Position numbers and translations under genes: made by a program
DNA from: JACCRE01 sp049790855
GTDB taxonomy: Bacteria > Planctomycetota > Planctomycetia > Planctomycetales > Planctomycetaceae
Length of the DNA: 7,561 nucleotides
Assembly (NCBI GenBank): GCA_049790855.1
Contig: JBAQZJ010000294.1
Coordinates: forward strand, 1 to 7,561
Direction of reading: 5' to 3'
Notes under the pieces: model-generated
What the model saw: the letters and a program-made list of their open reading frames with translations, nothing else
Told to the model about the DNA's origin: nothing
Databases searched by the model: none
Shown: one piece after another, positions 1 to 6,084 of the stretch
Position numbering within the stretch: the first letter of the stretch is position 1
Layout of the letters: the number at the start of each line of letters is the position of its first letter

Positions 1-1335
1 GGCCTCGCCCCGGCGACCGACGACGGCCGCGCGCCGCCGACGATGTCCGCCGCGATCGTACTGCCGCTCGTCGCCCGCGGCGTCGCGCTCGGCGCGCTGG
101 TGCTGGGTCGAAATCGGTCCGGCCATCGCTTCACGCCTCACGACGTCGTCCTCGCCGAGGATCTCGCCGCACGCGCCGGAATCGGGCTCGACAATGCGCT
201 GCTCGTCCGCAACATTCAGGAGAACGACCTGCGCAAGGACGAGTTTCTCGCGATGCTCGCCCACGAACTCCGCAATCCGCTGGCGCCGATTCGCACCGGC
301 CTCGATTTGCTGGCGCGGACGGGCGGCGACGCGACGGTCATCTCGCCGATGCGCCGGCAGGTCGAACACCTCGTCCGACTCGTCGACGACCTGCTCGACG
401 TGTCGCGCATCACGCGGGGAAACATCGAACTGCGGAAGCAACGGGTCGATCTCCGTTCCGTCATCGCCGGCGCCGTCGAAACGAGTCTCGCGCTCGTGCA
501 GCACGAGAAACACGAGTTGAAGATCATCGCGTCCGACGAGCCGCTGACGGTCTTCGGCGACCCCGTGCGTCTCACGCAAATCGTCACGAACCTGCTCAAC
601 AACGCAGCCAAGTACACGCCGGACGGAGGTCTGATTTCGCTCACGGCCGAGCGGGAAGGCGACGAGGCCGTCGTGCGCGTCTGCGATACTGGGGCCGGCA
701 TCCCGTCCGAGATGCTGCCGCGCGTCTTCGACTTGTTCGTCCAGGTCGGCGAATCGATCGATCGGTCGCAGGGCGGGCTGGGCATCGGCCTGACTCTCGT
801 CCGCCGCCTCGTCGCGATGCACGAGGGACGCATCGAAGCCTTCAGCGACGGGCCCGGTCGCGGCAGCGAGTTCGTCATCCATCTGCCCTTGTCGACTGGC
901 GATCGGGATTCGACGGAAGAGGCGACTCCCGACCGGCCGGGATGCCCGGAACTGGCCCCCTGCCGGATTCTCGTCGTCGACGACAACGTCGATGCCGCCA
1001 CGACGCTGGGCATGCTGTTGCGGCTCGGCGGCCACGAAGTGCTGCTGTCGCACGACGGCCCCGCGGCGCTCGAAGCCGCCCGCTCGTTCGCCCCGAACGT
1101 CGTGTTGCTCGACATCGGTCTGCCGGGTCTCGACGGCTATGGAGTGGCGCGGGCGCTCCGACAACGCCCGGAGACGGAAAGCACGCTGCTGATCGCCGTC
1201 AGCGGCTACGGACAGGACGAGGATCGCAGACGCTCGCGCGAAGCCGGCTTCGACCAGCACCTCACCAAGCCCGTCGACTTCGATACCCTGACGACGCTGC
1301 TCGCACGCGGTCCGTCGCAGGTCGCGGCAGGGTAA
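1..1335 (+). CDS. Hybrid sensor histidine kinase with C-terminal receiver (5' partial)
   Basis: The reading frame is open from base 1 and the ATG at 43 lies inside a sensor domain, so the true start is upstream of the window. Numbering is from that ATG. Residues 1-55, plus 14 codons before them, look like the end of a GAF domain (VLPLVARGVALGALVLG, then a helix ending GIGLDNALLVRNI). A HisKA domain follows, with H-box HELRNPLAPI (phospho-acceptor His74). The HATPase_c domain shows the N-box NLLNNAAKYTPDGG (from N183), G1 DTGAGIP (D215), FDLFVQV and G2 GGLGIGLTLV. A receiver starts near residue 308, with acidic pair D313/D314, phospho-acceptor D357 (LLDIGLPGLDGY), S387 and K409 (TKPVD). All catalytic residues are present, so it should autophosphorylate and relay phosphate to its own receiver. 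No DNA-binding domain or transmembrane segment is visible in this part. The signal is unknown. It is convergent with the permease gene, and a functional link to it is not shown. Confidence 0.93.
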   Translation, partial: GLAPATDDGRAPPTMSAAIVLPLVARGVALGALVLGRNRSGHRFTPHDVVLAEDLAARAGIGLDNALLVRNIQENDLRKDEFLAMLAHELRNPLAPIRTGLDLLARTGGDATVISPMRRQVEHLVRLVDDLLDVSRITRGNIELRKQRVDLRSVIAGAVETSLALVQHEKHELKIIASDEPLTVFGDPVRLTQIVTNLLNNAAKYTPDGGLISLTAEREGDEAVVRVCDTGAGIPSEMLPRVFDLFVQVGESIDRSQGGLGIGLTLVRRLVAMHEGRIEAFSDGPGRGSEFVIHLPLSTGDRDSTEEATPDRPGCPELAPCRILVVDDNVDAATTLGMLLRLGGHEVLLSHDGPAALEAARSFAPNVVLLDIGLPGLDGYGVARALRQRPETESTLLIAVSGYGQDEDRRRSREAGFDQHLTKPVDFDTLTTLLARGPSQVAAG

Positions 1336-1345
1336 ACGCGGCGAA

Positions 1346-1395
1346 CTCGTCGCACGGCTTGGCACGATCTGTGGTGCGTGCGAGACGAGTGCGAC
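1346..1395. terminator. Imperfect inverted repeat in the convergent intergenic gap (possible bidirectional terminator)
   Basis: The 67 bp between the two convergent stop codons hold CTCGTCGCAC (1346-1355), which can pair with GTGCGAGACGAG (1378-1389, two extra bases). Alternatively GTCGCAC (1349-1355) can pair with GTGCGAC (1389-1395). The position between convergent genes suits a shared terminator. There is no T-tract on either strand and the loop is over 20 nt, so an intrinsic terminator is only a weak possibility. Nothing else is recognisable in the gap. Confidence 0.2.
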
Positions 1396-1402
1396 ACGAT
1401 CC

Positions 1403-3172
1403 TCAATCGCCGGACGTCGCTTCCACTACCCGCACAGTCGTTGGTTCGGTCGCCGGCACCATGCCTGTCAGCACCCGTGCCTGCAGCAGCACGAGCAGAC
1501 CGACGAGCGAGGCGAGCGCGAGGCTGTGGAAGAAGACGTAGCGCAGGATGCGACCTTCTTCCCCCTGCCGGCCCGTCGCGACGCCCGCGACGACGATGCT
1601 CTGAGCGTCGACCATCTTGCCCATTACGCCCCCCGAACTATTCGACGCCGCGGCGAGCACAGGCGAAATGCCGAGTTGCTCCGCAGTCACTTTCTGCAGG
1701 TTCCCGAACAGCACGTTCGACGACGTGTCGCTGCCCGTCAGTGCGACCCCCAGCCACCCGAGCAACGCCGAGAAGAACGGAAACAGCGGCCCCGTCTCGG
1801 CGAACGCCAGCCCCAGCGTCGAATCGAGCCCTGCGAACCGCGTCGTGAAACCGAGCGCCAGCATCGCCGCGATCGTCAACAGTGAATACCGAACGCGGGC
1901 GAGCGTGCCGCCGAACGTCCACAGCAACTCGACCGGCCTCAGTCCGAGCAGCAAGCCCGAGATGATTCCCGACAGCAACAGGCCCGTTCCCGTCGCCGAG
2001 AGCCAGTTCAGCGCGAAGACCGCTTTTTCCGGGTGCGGCGTGACGACCACCGGCGGCGCCCGCAACACGCGCTCATGCAACCCTTCGATCGGAATCTGCA
2101 CGACCGAGACGTCGTTGAGCGCCTCTTTGATCTGAGGCACGCCCCACGCGAAGACGACTACCGACATCACGAGCCACGGAGTCCAGGCCCGCCACGCCTC
2201 GCGCCTCGAAACCGGCTCGGTCGAAGCCGGCGTCGTTGCGGGCGGTTCGATCGCCTCGGCGACGTCGGGCGAAATGTCCGAAGCGGTCACAGGCTCCGGT
2301 GGTTCGACGTTCACCGCGTCGTCCGTTTCGCTTTCGTGATCGAATCGCCAGACCGTCGCCGGTTGCCAATATCGCAACAGCGTGACCAGCGCCAGAATCG
2401 AAACGATCGCCCCGGCGATGTCGACCAGCCAAGGGCCGTGATAGTTACTGACGAGAAACTGAACCGCCGCGAAACTGCCGCCCGCGGTGACGCACGCCGG
2501 CCAGACTTCGATCGTCCGTCGCCAGCCCGACATCGCGGCGACGATCCAGAACGGCACGATCAGCGAAAAGAACGGCAGTTGCCGCCCAACCATCATGCTC
2601 AAGGCGTGCAGATCCAGGCCCGTCACCTGTGCCAGCGTAATGATCGGCGTTCCCAATGCGCCGAAGGCGACCGGGGCCGTGTTGCCGATGAGCGCCAGTC
2701 CCGCTGCCTGCAACGGACGGAAGCCGAGTCCGATCAGCATTGCCGCCGAGATCGCCACCGGAGTGCCGAACCCGGCGGCACCTTCGATGAACGCCCCGAA
2801 ACTGAACGCGATCAGCAATGCCTGCACGCGCCGGTCGTCGGCGAGCGAAGCGATCGTTCGCTTGACGACCTCGAACTGACCGGTCTGCACGGTGATGTCG
2901 TAAACAAAGATCGCAGAGAGCACGATCCACCCGATCGGAAACAGACCGTACGCCGCCCCGTAAACTGCCGATAGCCCCGCCAGTCGCATCGGCATTCCGT
3001 AGACGGCAATGGCGACGACCAATGCCGCCGACAGCCCGACGATCGCCGCGACATGCGCCCGCACGTGGAAGAAGGCGAGCAATCCCAGCAGCAGCACGAC
3101 TGGAATCGCCGCGGCCAACGTCGAGAGAGTGAGACTGTCGGCCAGCGGGATGTAGTTTTGAGTCCACGTCAT
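1403..3172 (-). CDS. lldP: L-lactate / glycolate permease (LldP/GlcA family)
   Basis: An inner-membrane carrier predicted to import lactate and/or glycolate, probably with protons as in characterised relatives. The 589-residue product matches E. coli LldP (about 551 aa) along its length from memory: N-terminus MTWTQNY, then TGQFEVVK (97-104), FGAFIEGAAGFGTPVAISAA (125-144), NTAPVAFGALGTPI (164-177), VGRQLPF (195-201), LTGSDTSSNVLFGNLQ (478-493) and SSGGVMGKM (512-520). More than ten hydrophobic segments are evident. The ATG at 3172 is chosen because it aligns with the family N-terminus and follows AGGA by 7 nt. An ATG five codons upstream (3187) lies at the edge of a palindromic repeat and has no Shine-Dalgarno sequence. 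Residues about 277-324 form a Pro/Glu/Asp/Thr-rich hydrophilic stretch that seems longer than in E. coli. It is last in the glcDEF cluster, in the role of E. coli glcA, so glycolate is a likely substrate. Sequence alone does not separate glycolate from lactate. Confidence 0.93.
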   Translation of the reverse strand: MTWTQNYIPLADSLTLSTLAAAIPVVLLLGLLAFFHVRAHVAAIVGLSAALVVAIAVYGMPMRLAGLSAVYGAAYGLFPIGWIVLSAIFVYDITVQTGQFEVVKRTIASLADDRRVQALLIAFSFGAFIEGAAGFGTPVAISAAMLIGLGFRPLQAAGLALIGNTAPVAFGALGTPIITLAQVTGLDLHALSMMVGRQLPFFSLIVPFWIVAAMSGWRRTIEVWPACVTAGGSFAAVQFLVSNYHGPWLVDIAGAIVSILALVTLLRYWQPATVWRFDHESETDDAVNVEPPEPVTASDISPDVAEAIEPPATTPASTEPVSRREAWRAWTPWLVMSVVVFAWGVPQIKEALNDVSVVQIPIEGLHERVLRAPPVVVTPHPEKAVFALNWLSATGTGLLLSGIISGLLLGLRPVELLWTFGGTLARVRYSLLTIAAMLALGFTTRFAGLDSTLGLAFAETGPLFPFFSALLGWLGVALTGSDTSSNVLFGNLQKVTAEQLGISPVLAAASNSSGGVMGKMVDAQSIVVAGVATGRQGEEGRILRYVFFHSLALASLVGLLVLLQARVLTGMVPATEPTTVRVVEATSGD

Positions 3173-3179
3173 GCGGAGA

Positions 3180-3183
3180 TCCT
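3180..3183 (-). promoter_or_regulatory. Ribosome binding site deciding the permease start
   Basis: On the minus strand AGGA is followed by 7 nt and then the ATG at 3172. It sits only 3 nt downstream (in transcript sense) of the last base of the 28-bp palindrome. This supports the internal start rather than the ATG at 3187, and it places initiation right beside a potential hairpin. Confidence 0.55.
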
Positions 3184-3186
3184 GCA

Positions 3187-3265
3187 TCAGAGCCGCGACC
3201 GTCAGGGAGCGGTTCGCGTGAATCGCGTGACGGCGTCAACCGCTCCCTGACGGTCGCGGCTCTGA
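3187..3265. repeat. REP-like perfect palindromic repeat pair between glcF and the permease gene
   Basis: Two 28-nt arms (3187-3214 and 3238-3265) are perfect reverse complements around a 23-nt spacer. The arm begins TCAGAGCCGCGACCGTCAGG and continues GAGCGGTT. The spacer contains CGCGTGA twice (3215-3221 and 3224-3230). The right arm encodes the last nine residues of GlcF, and the glcF TGA begins on the arm's last base. Transcribed, it would form a very stable GC-rich hairpin. No T-run follows, so it is not a classic intrinsic terminator. It looks like a paired REP element (BIME-like). I believe this sequence is a dispersed repeat of planctomycete genomes, but that is from memory and was not searched. 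Confidence 0.9.
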
Positions 3266-4636
3266 AAGAAACGAATCCGGCATCACACCACGAATCGAGG
3301 CGTCGATCAATTCGACAGTGTGCAGGACCGGCAGCGGACGCCCCAGTCGTTCGAGCGCCGATCGAATCTGCAGCAGACAGCCGGGGTTGCCCGTCACGAT
3401 CGCTTCGGCACCGGTGGCGAGAATGTTCGTGGCTTTCCGGTCTCCCAGTTCGTTAGCCGCTTGCGGTTCCAGCAGGTTGTAGATGCCCGCCGAGCCGCAG
3501 CAGATCGCCGACTCCTCGATTTCGAGCAGTTCTAGCCCTGGAACACCCGCGAGCAGTTGCCGCGGCTCATCGGCGACTCGCTGCGCATGCCGCAGATGGC
3601 AGGCGTCGTGATACGCGACCCGCACAGTCACTGGATGCCGCGTCGCATGCGGTTCGCCCAGTTCGACGAGCAATTCCGTCACGTCGCGGCATCTCGCAGC
3701 GAACGCCGCGGCCTTCAGCGCGTAGACCGGGTCGTCTCGCAGCAGGTGACCGTACTCCTTCATCGACGAACCGCAGCCAGCGGCGTTGATCACGATGCGA
3801 TCGACTTCCGCCGTCTCGAAGGCGTCGATCATCCGCTTTGCAAACAGGACGGCATCGGCTTCCTGACCGGCGTGAACCATCAGTGCTCCGCAGCAACCCT
3901 GATCCGCCGGAACGACGACCTCACAACCCTCAGCCGCCAGCACGCGGGCCGTCGCCTCGTTGGCGCCGGGAAAAAAGACCCGCTGCACGCAGCCCAGCAG
4001 CAATCCGACGCGCATCCGCGGCCGACCGCCCGCCGGTGCCGGAACAGGCATCGTTGAACGCAGCGATTGCAGCGTCACCGGCGGCAACAACCCTTCCATC
4101 GCCCGCAGTCGTGCCGGGAATACGCATGGCAGCCCGGCCGCATGAACCAGCCGCCTTAACCCCGACGCCTGATACAGCCACAGCGGCATCGCCAGCACGC
4201 GCAGCCGCTGCGGATGCGGAAACATCTCGAACAGCATCCGCCGGAAGAGCCGGTCGGTCGCGGGGCGGTGATGCCGGCGTTCGATCTGCGAGCGGGTCGC
4301 CTCGATCAGTTTTTCGTACTGCACGCCCGACGGACACGCCGTCACGCAGGCCATGCAGCCGAGGCATTTGTCGAAATGCCCGACGTACGTCGAAGTCATC
4401 TCGACTTCGTTCTTGAGACCGAGGTCCATCAGATAGATCCGCCCCCGCGGCGAATCCATCTCCTCGCCCCATAAAACATACGTCGGGCAGGTCGTCAGAC
4501 AGAACCCGCAATGGACGCAGTCGGCGATCAGGTCGGCGGAGGGCGGATGATGCGCGTCGAAGACGCCAAAGGTCGCGGACGGCGTAGCAGCCGGCGCGGC
4601 GGGTCGTTCGACATGTTGCGAGGCCATGTCGCACAT
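3236..4636 (-). CDS. glcF: Glycolate oxidase iron-sulfur subunit GlcF
   Basis: The Fe-S subunit of glycolate oxidase, passing electrons from the GlcD/GlcE flavin subunits to the respiratory chain at the membrane. Two ferredoxin-type [4Fe-4S] motifs are intact: C40-x2-C43-x2-C46-x3-C50-P and C91-x2-C94-x2-C97-x3-C101-P. Two cysteine-rich CCG domains follow: C216 with C248-C249-G and C288, then C346 (HDACHLRHAQ) with C379-C380-G and C420. These CCG domains are shared with heterodisulfide reductase HdrB, GlpC and LutA. The 466 residues compare with about 407 in E. coli. The difference is partly an Ala/Pro-rich N-terminal extension of about 30 residues and partly a C-terminal tail. Neither ATG (4636, or 4627 three codons later) has a clear Shine-Dalgarno sequence, so the start is uncertain by a few codons. 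The last nine residues (SEPRPSGSG) are encoded by an arm of the palindromic repeat, so the native protein probably ended near LHTVELIDASIRGVMPDSFL. The gene lies 125 bp after glcE. Confidence 0.95.
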   Translation of the reverse strand: MCDMASQHVERPAAPAATPSATFGVFDAHHPPSADLIADCVHCGFCLTTCPTYVLWGEEMDSPRGRIYLMDLGLKNEVEMTSTYVGHFDKCLGCMACVTACPSGVQYEKLIEATRSQIERRHHRPATDRLFRRMLFEMFPHPQRLRVLAMPLWLYQASGLRRLVHAAGLPCVFPARLRAMEGLLPPVTLQSLRSTMPVPAPAGGRPRMRVGLLLGCVQRVFFPGANEATARVLAAEGCEVVVPADQGCCGALMVHAGQEADAVLFAKRMIDAFETAEVDRIVINAAGCGSSMKEYGHLLRDDPVYALKAAAFAARCRDVTELLVELGEPHATRHPVTVRVAYHDACHLRHAQRVADEPRQLLAGVPGLELLEIEESAICCGSAGIYNLLEPQAANELGDRKATNILATGAEAIVTGNPGCLLQIRSALERLGRPLPVLHTVELIDASIRGVMPDSFLSEPRPSGSG

Positions 4637-4659
4637 CGTAACGCAATCAAGCGACCACG

Positions 4660-4737
4660 TTCAGAGCCGCGACCGTCAGGGAGCGCGTCTCGGCGTCCGA
4701 TTGCCTGGCTGCTCTTCCTGACGGTCGCGGCTCTGAA
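4660..4737. repeat. REP-like palindromic repeat pair between glcE and glcF
   Basis: The same repeat family as at 3187-3265. Arms 4660-4680 and 4717-4737 are perfect 21-nt reverse complements. Pairing can extend through GAGC (4681-4684) with GCTC (4711-4714) if the TT at 4715-4716 is bulged, so one arm has gained two bases relative to the other copy. The spacer has diverged completely from the first copy. It lies wholly between the genes: the right arm is 24 bp from the glcE stop codon and the left arm is 23 bp before the glcF ATG, so it occupies most of the glcF leader. No T-run follows on the minus strand. Confidence 0.88.
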
Positions 4738-4761
4738 GCGGAATCGATGTCGTTCGCTTGC

Positions 4762-6030
4762 TCAAATCCCTCCCACGAACCGTCCCGGGTTCAGCGTTCC
4801 TGCCGGGTCGAACTGCTCTTTGACGCGCCGCATCAGCGGCAGAGAATCGCCCGGCGTTCCCCAGACGTCGAAGCAGTCCCTCCGTTCGGGCGGGTGACGC
4901 AGAACGACGAGCGAGCCGCCGAGGCTCGACACCGCCGCACGGAGCCGCGAGATCGCGACGGCGAGGGCGTCCGCATCGACCGACTCGCACCGCACCAGGC
5001 CGGCTCCCATCGCCTGCATCACGAGCCGCCAGCGAACGGGACAAGACGCATCCTCCCGCAACGTCTTGAACAGGTCGCCGAGCCGCGCCGGCAGGACTGC
5101 GAGCTTGCCGACGACGAACGGTGCTCCGGCGTCCTCGAACAGCCGCTCTCGTGCCGACCATTCGTCGTCGGACGGGTCCGAGACGATCGCTCCGGCGGCG
5201 AGAGCCGCATTCGCCACCCGCTCCGCTTTTGCGGCGACAGCGTCGGACAGTCCCTCGATCCGGACGCAAGCGGACCGCGGTTCTCCCTTCGACTCGCGAA
5301 CCTGGACGGCGGCCGTCAGCAGCGAGCACTCGCCCATCGCGGCGACGAACCGACTGATACCGTCGGGCGACAGGACGAATGCGAGCGTCCGCACGGCCTC
5401 GGGAAGCGGATGCAGCCGGAACGTCGCCTGCGTGATCACCCCCAGAGTGCCGAAAGAGCCGGCGAACAGCTTGGGCAGGTCGTAGCCCGCGACGTTCTTG
5501 ACGACTTTCCCCCCGCTGCGGGCCAGCGTCCCGTCGGCCAGCGCCACCGTGACGCCCAGCACCAGATCCCGCGGCGGCCCGAACGACCACCGCAGCGGCC
5601 CGGCGTCCCCCGTCGCCAGCACGCCGCCGACCGTCGCCCGTTCCGGCCAGAGCGGATCAAGCGCAAGTCGCTGCCCGCGCTCGGCAACCGTTCGCTGCAA
5701 GGCGGCGATCGTGCAGCCGGTCTCGACCGTCGCCGTCATGTCGCCGGCGGCGTGTTCGAGGATCTGATCGAGCCGCTTCAACGACAGAACGATGTCCGCC
5801 CCTCGAGGAGGGTTCCCCCAATCGAGCTTCGTCCCGCCGCCGCGCGGGATGACGTTCAGACCGGCCGCGTTCGCGACAGCGAGAACCCGTGCGACCTCGG
5901 AAGGCGTCGCCGGTTCGACGACGAACCGCGGTTGAATGCCGTCGATCGCGTCTGCCGGAGTCGCGAGACGAATGAACTCCGGTCCGACGACTGCGGAGAT
6001 CTCGGAGGGCAGGGGATCAGGAGTCTTCAC
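4762..6030 (-). CDS. glcE: Glycolate oxidase FAD-binding subunit GlcE
   Basis: The second flavoprotein subunit of glycolate oxidase, acting with GlcD and GlcF. An N-terminal FAD_binding_4 (PCMH-type) domain is clear: VVEPATPSEVARVLAVANAA (37-56), the pyrophosphate-binding loop IPRGGGTKLDWG (61-72), TVETGCTI (101-108), ATVGGVLATGDAGPLR (132-147), then GGKVVKNVAGYDLPKLFAGS (173-192) and FGTLGVIT (193-200). The KNVAGYDL signature and the ending EQFDPAGTLNPGRFVGGI are typical of GlcE. At 422 residues it is longer than E. coli GlcE (about 350), with a fuller N-terminus and middle. The start is GTG at 6030. The nearest purine-rich site, AAGAGG, is 14 nt upstream, which is rather far, and no better in-frame start is seen. 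The glcD stop is 51 bp upstream, consistent with co-transcription. As a relative of GlcD it shares the FAD fold, but it lacks the HAGDGNLHP motif of the FAD-oxidase C-terminal domain. Confidence 0.93.
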   Translation of the reverse strand: MKTPDPLPSEISAVVGPEFIRLATPADAIDGIQPRFVVEPATPSEVARVLAVANAAGLNVIPRGGGTKLDWGNPPRGADIVLSLKRLDQILEHAAGDMTATVETGCTIAALQRTVAERGQRLALDPLWPERATVGGVLATGDAGPLRWSFGPPRDLVLGVTVALADGTLARSGGKVVKNVAGYDLPKLFAGSFGTLGVITQATFRLHPLPEAVRTLAFVLSPDGISRFVAAMGECSLLTAAVQVRESKGEPRSACVRIEGLSDAVAAKAERVANAALAAGAIVSDPSDDEWSARERLFEDAGAPFVVGKLAVLPARLGDLFKTLREDASCPVRWRLVMQAMGAGLVRCESVDADALAVAISRLRAAVSSLGGSLVVLRHPPERRDCFDVWGTPGDSLPLMRRVKEQFDPAGTLNPGRFVGGI

Positions 6031-6042
6031 TGCGGATATTAT

Positions 6043-6060
6043 TGCCTCTTGATCAAGGCA
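6043..6060. promoter_or_regulatory. Short inverted repeat overlapping the glcE leader
   Basis: TGCC and TTGA (6043-6046 and 6049-6052, with TC bulged) are complementary to TCAAGGCA (6053-6060). The centre is the 10-bp palindrome CTTGATCAAG. On the minus strand the downstream arm contains the only purine-rich ribosome-binding candidate for glcE (AAGAGG), so pairing could lower its access. The stem is short and the role is speculative. Confidence 0.2.
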
Positions 6061-6069
6061 GTGACATCC

Positions 6070-6084
6070 GAGCCGCGACCGTCA
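6070..6084. repeat. Solo truncated copy of the REP-like repeat at the glcD 3' end
   Basis: GAGCCGCGACCGTCA is the 15-nt core found in the four arms at 3187-3265 and 4660-4737. Here there is no inverted partner nearby and the flanks differ: CATCC replaces the usual CAGA lead-in, and AAAACAA replaces GGGAGC. Its last three bases (TCA, 6082-6084) are the glcD stop codon read on the minus strand. It may be a decayed or single REP unit. A 15-nt identity to a repeat already present twice nearby, at an equivalent position, is unlikely to be chance. Confidence 0.7.

Noticed and set aside
216..1115. A 299-codon antisense frame inside the histidine kinase gene
   Set aside because: The + strand frame encodes a complete set of kinase and receiver motifs. 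The antisense product is a Ser/Arg-rich low-complexity translation without recognisable domains.
850..1330. Short matches to the repeat core in the kinase gene (GGTCGCGG near 857 and 1320)
   Set aside because: Only eight bases match, in a GC-rich coding sequence where such octamers are expected by chance. The flanks do not resemble the repeat.
2033..2974. A 313-codon + strand frame opposite the permease gene
   Set aside because: It is highly Arg/Asp/His-rich with no domain, while the minus strand encodes a clear LldP-family permease through the same bases.
3215..3230. CGCGTGA occurring twice in the spacer of the palindrome, considered as a tandem repeat or operator
   Set aside because: Two 7-nt copies in one short GC-rich spacer are too little to support a binding site, and the other paired copy does not share them.
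3187..3265. Intrinsic terminator after glcF
   Set aside because: The stem is strong, but neither strand has a T-run after it, and the next gene starts only 15 nt beyond it on the same strand. A repeat element explains it better.
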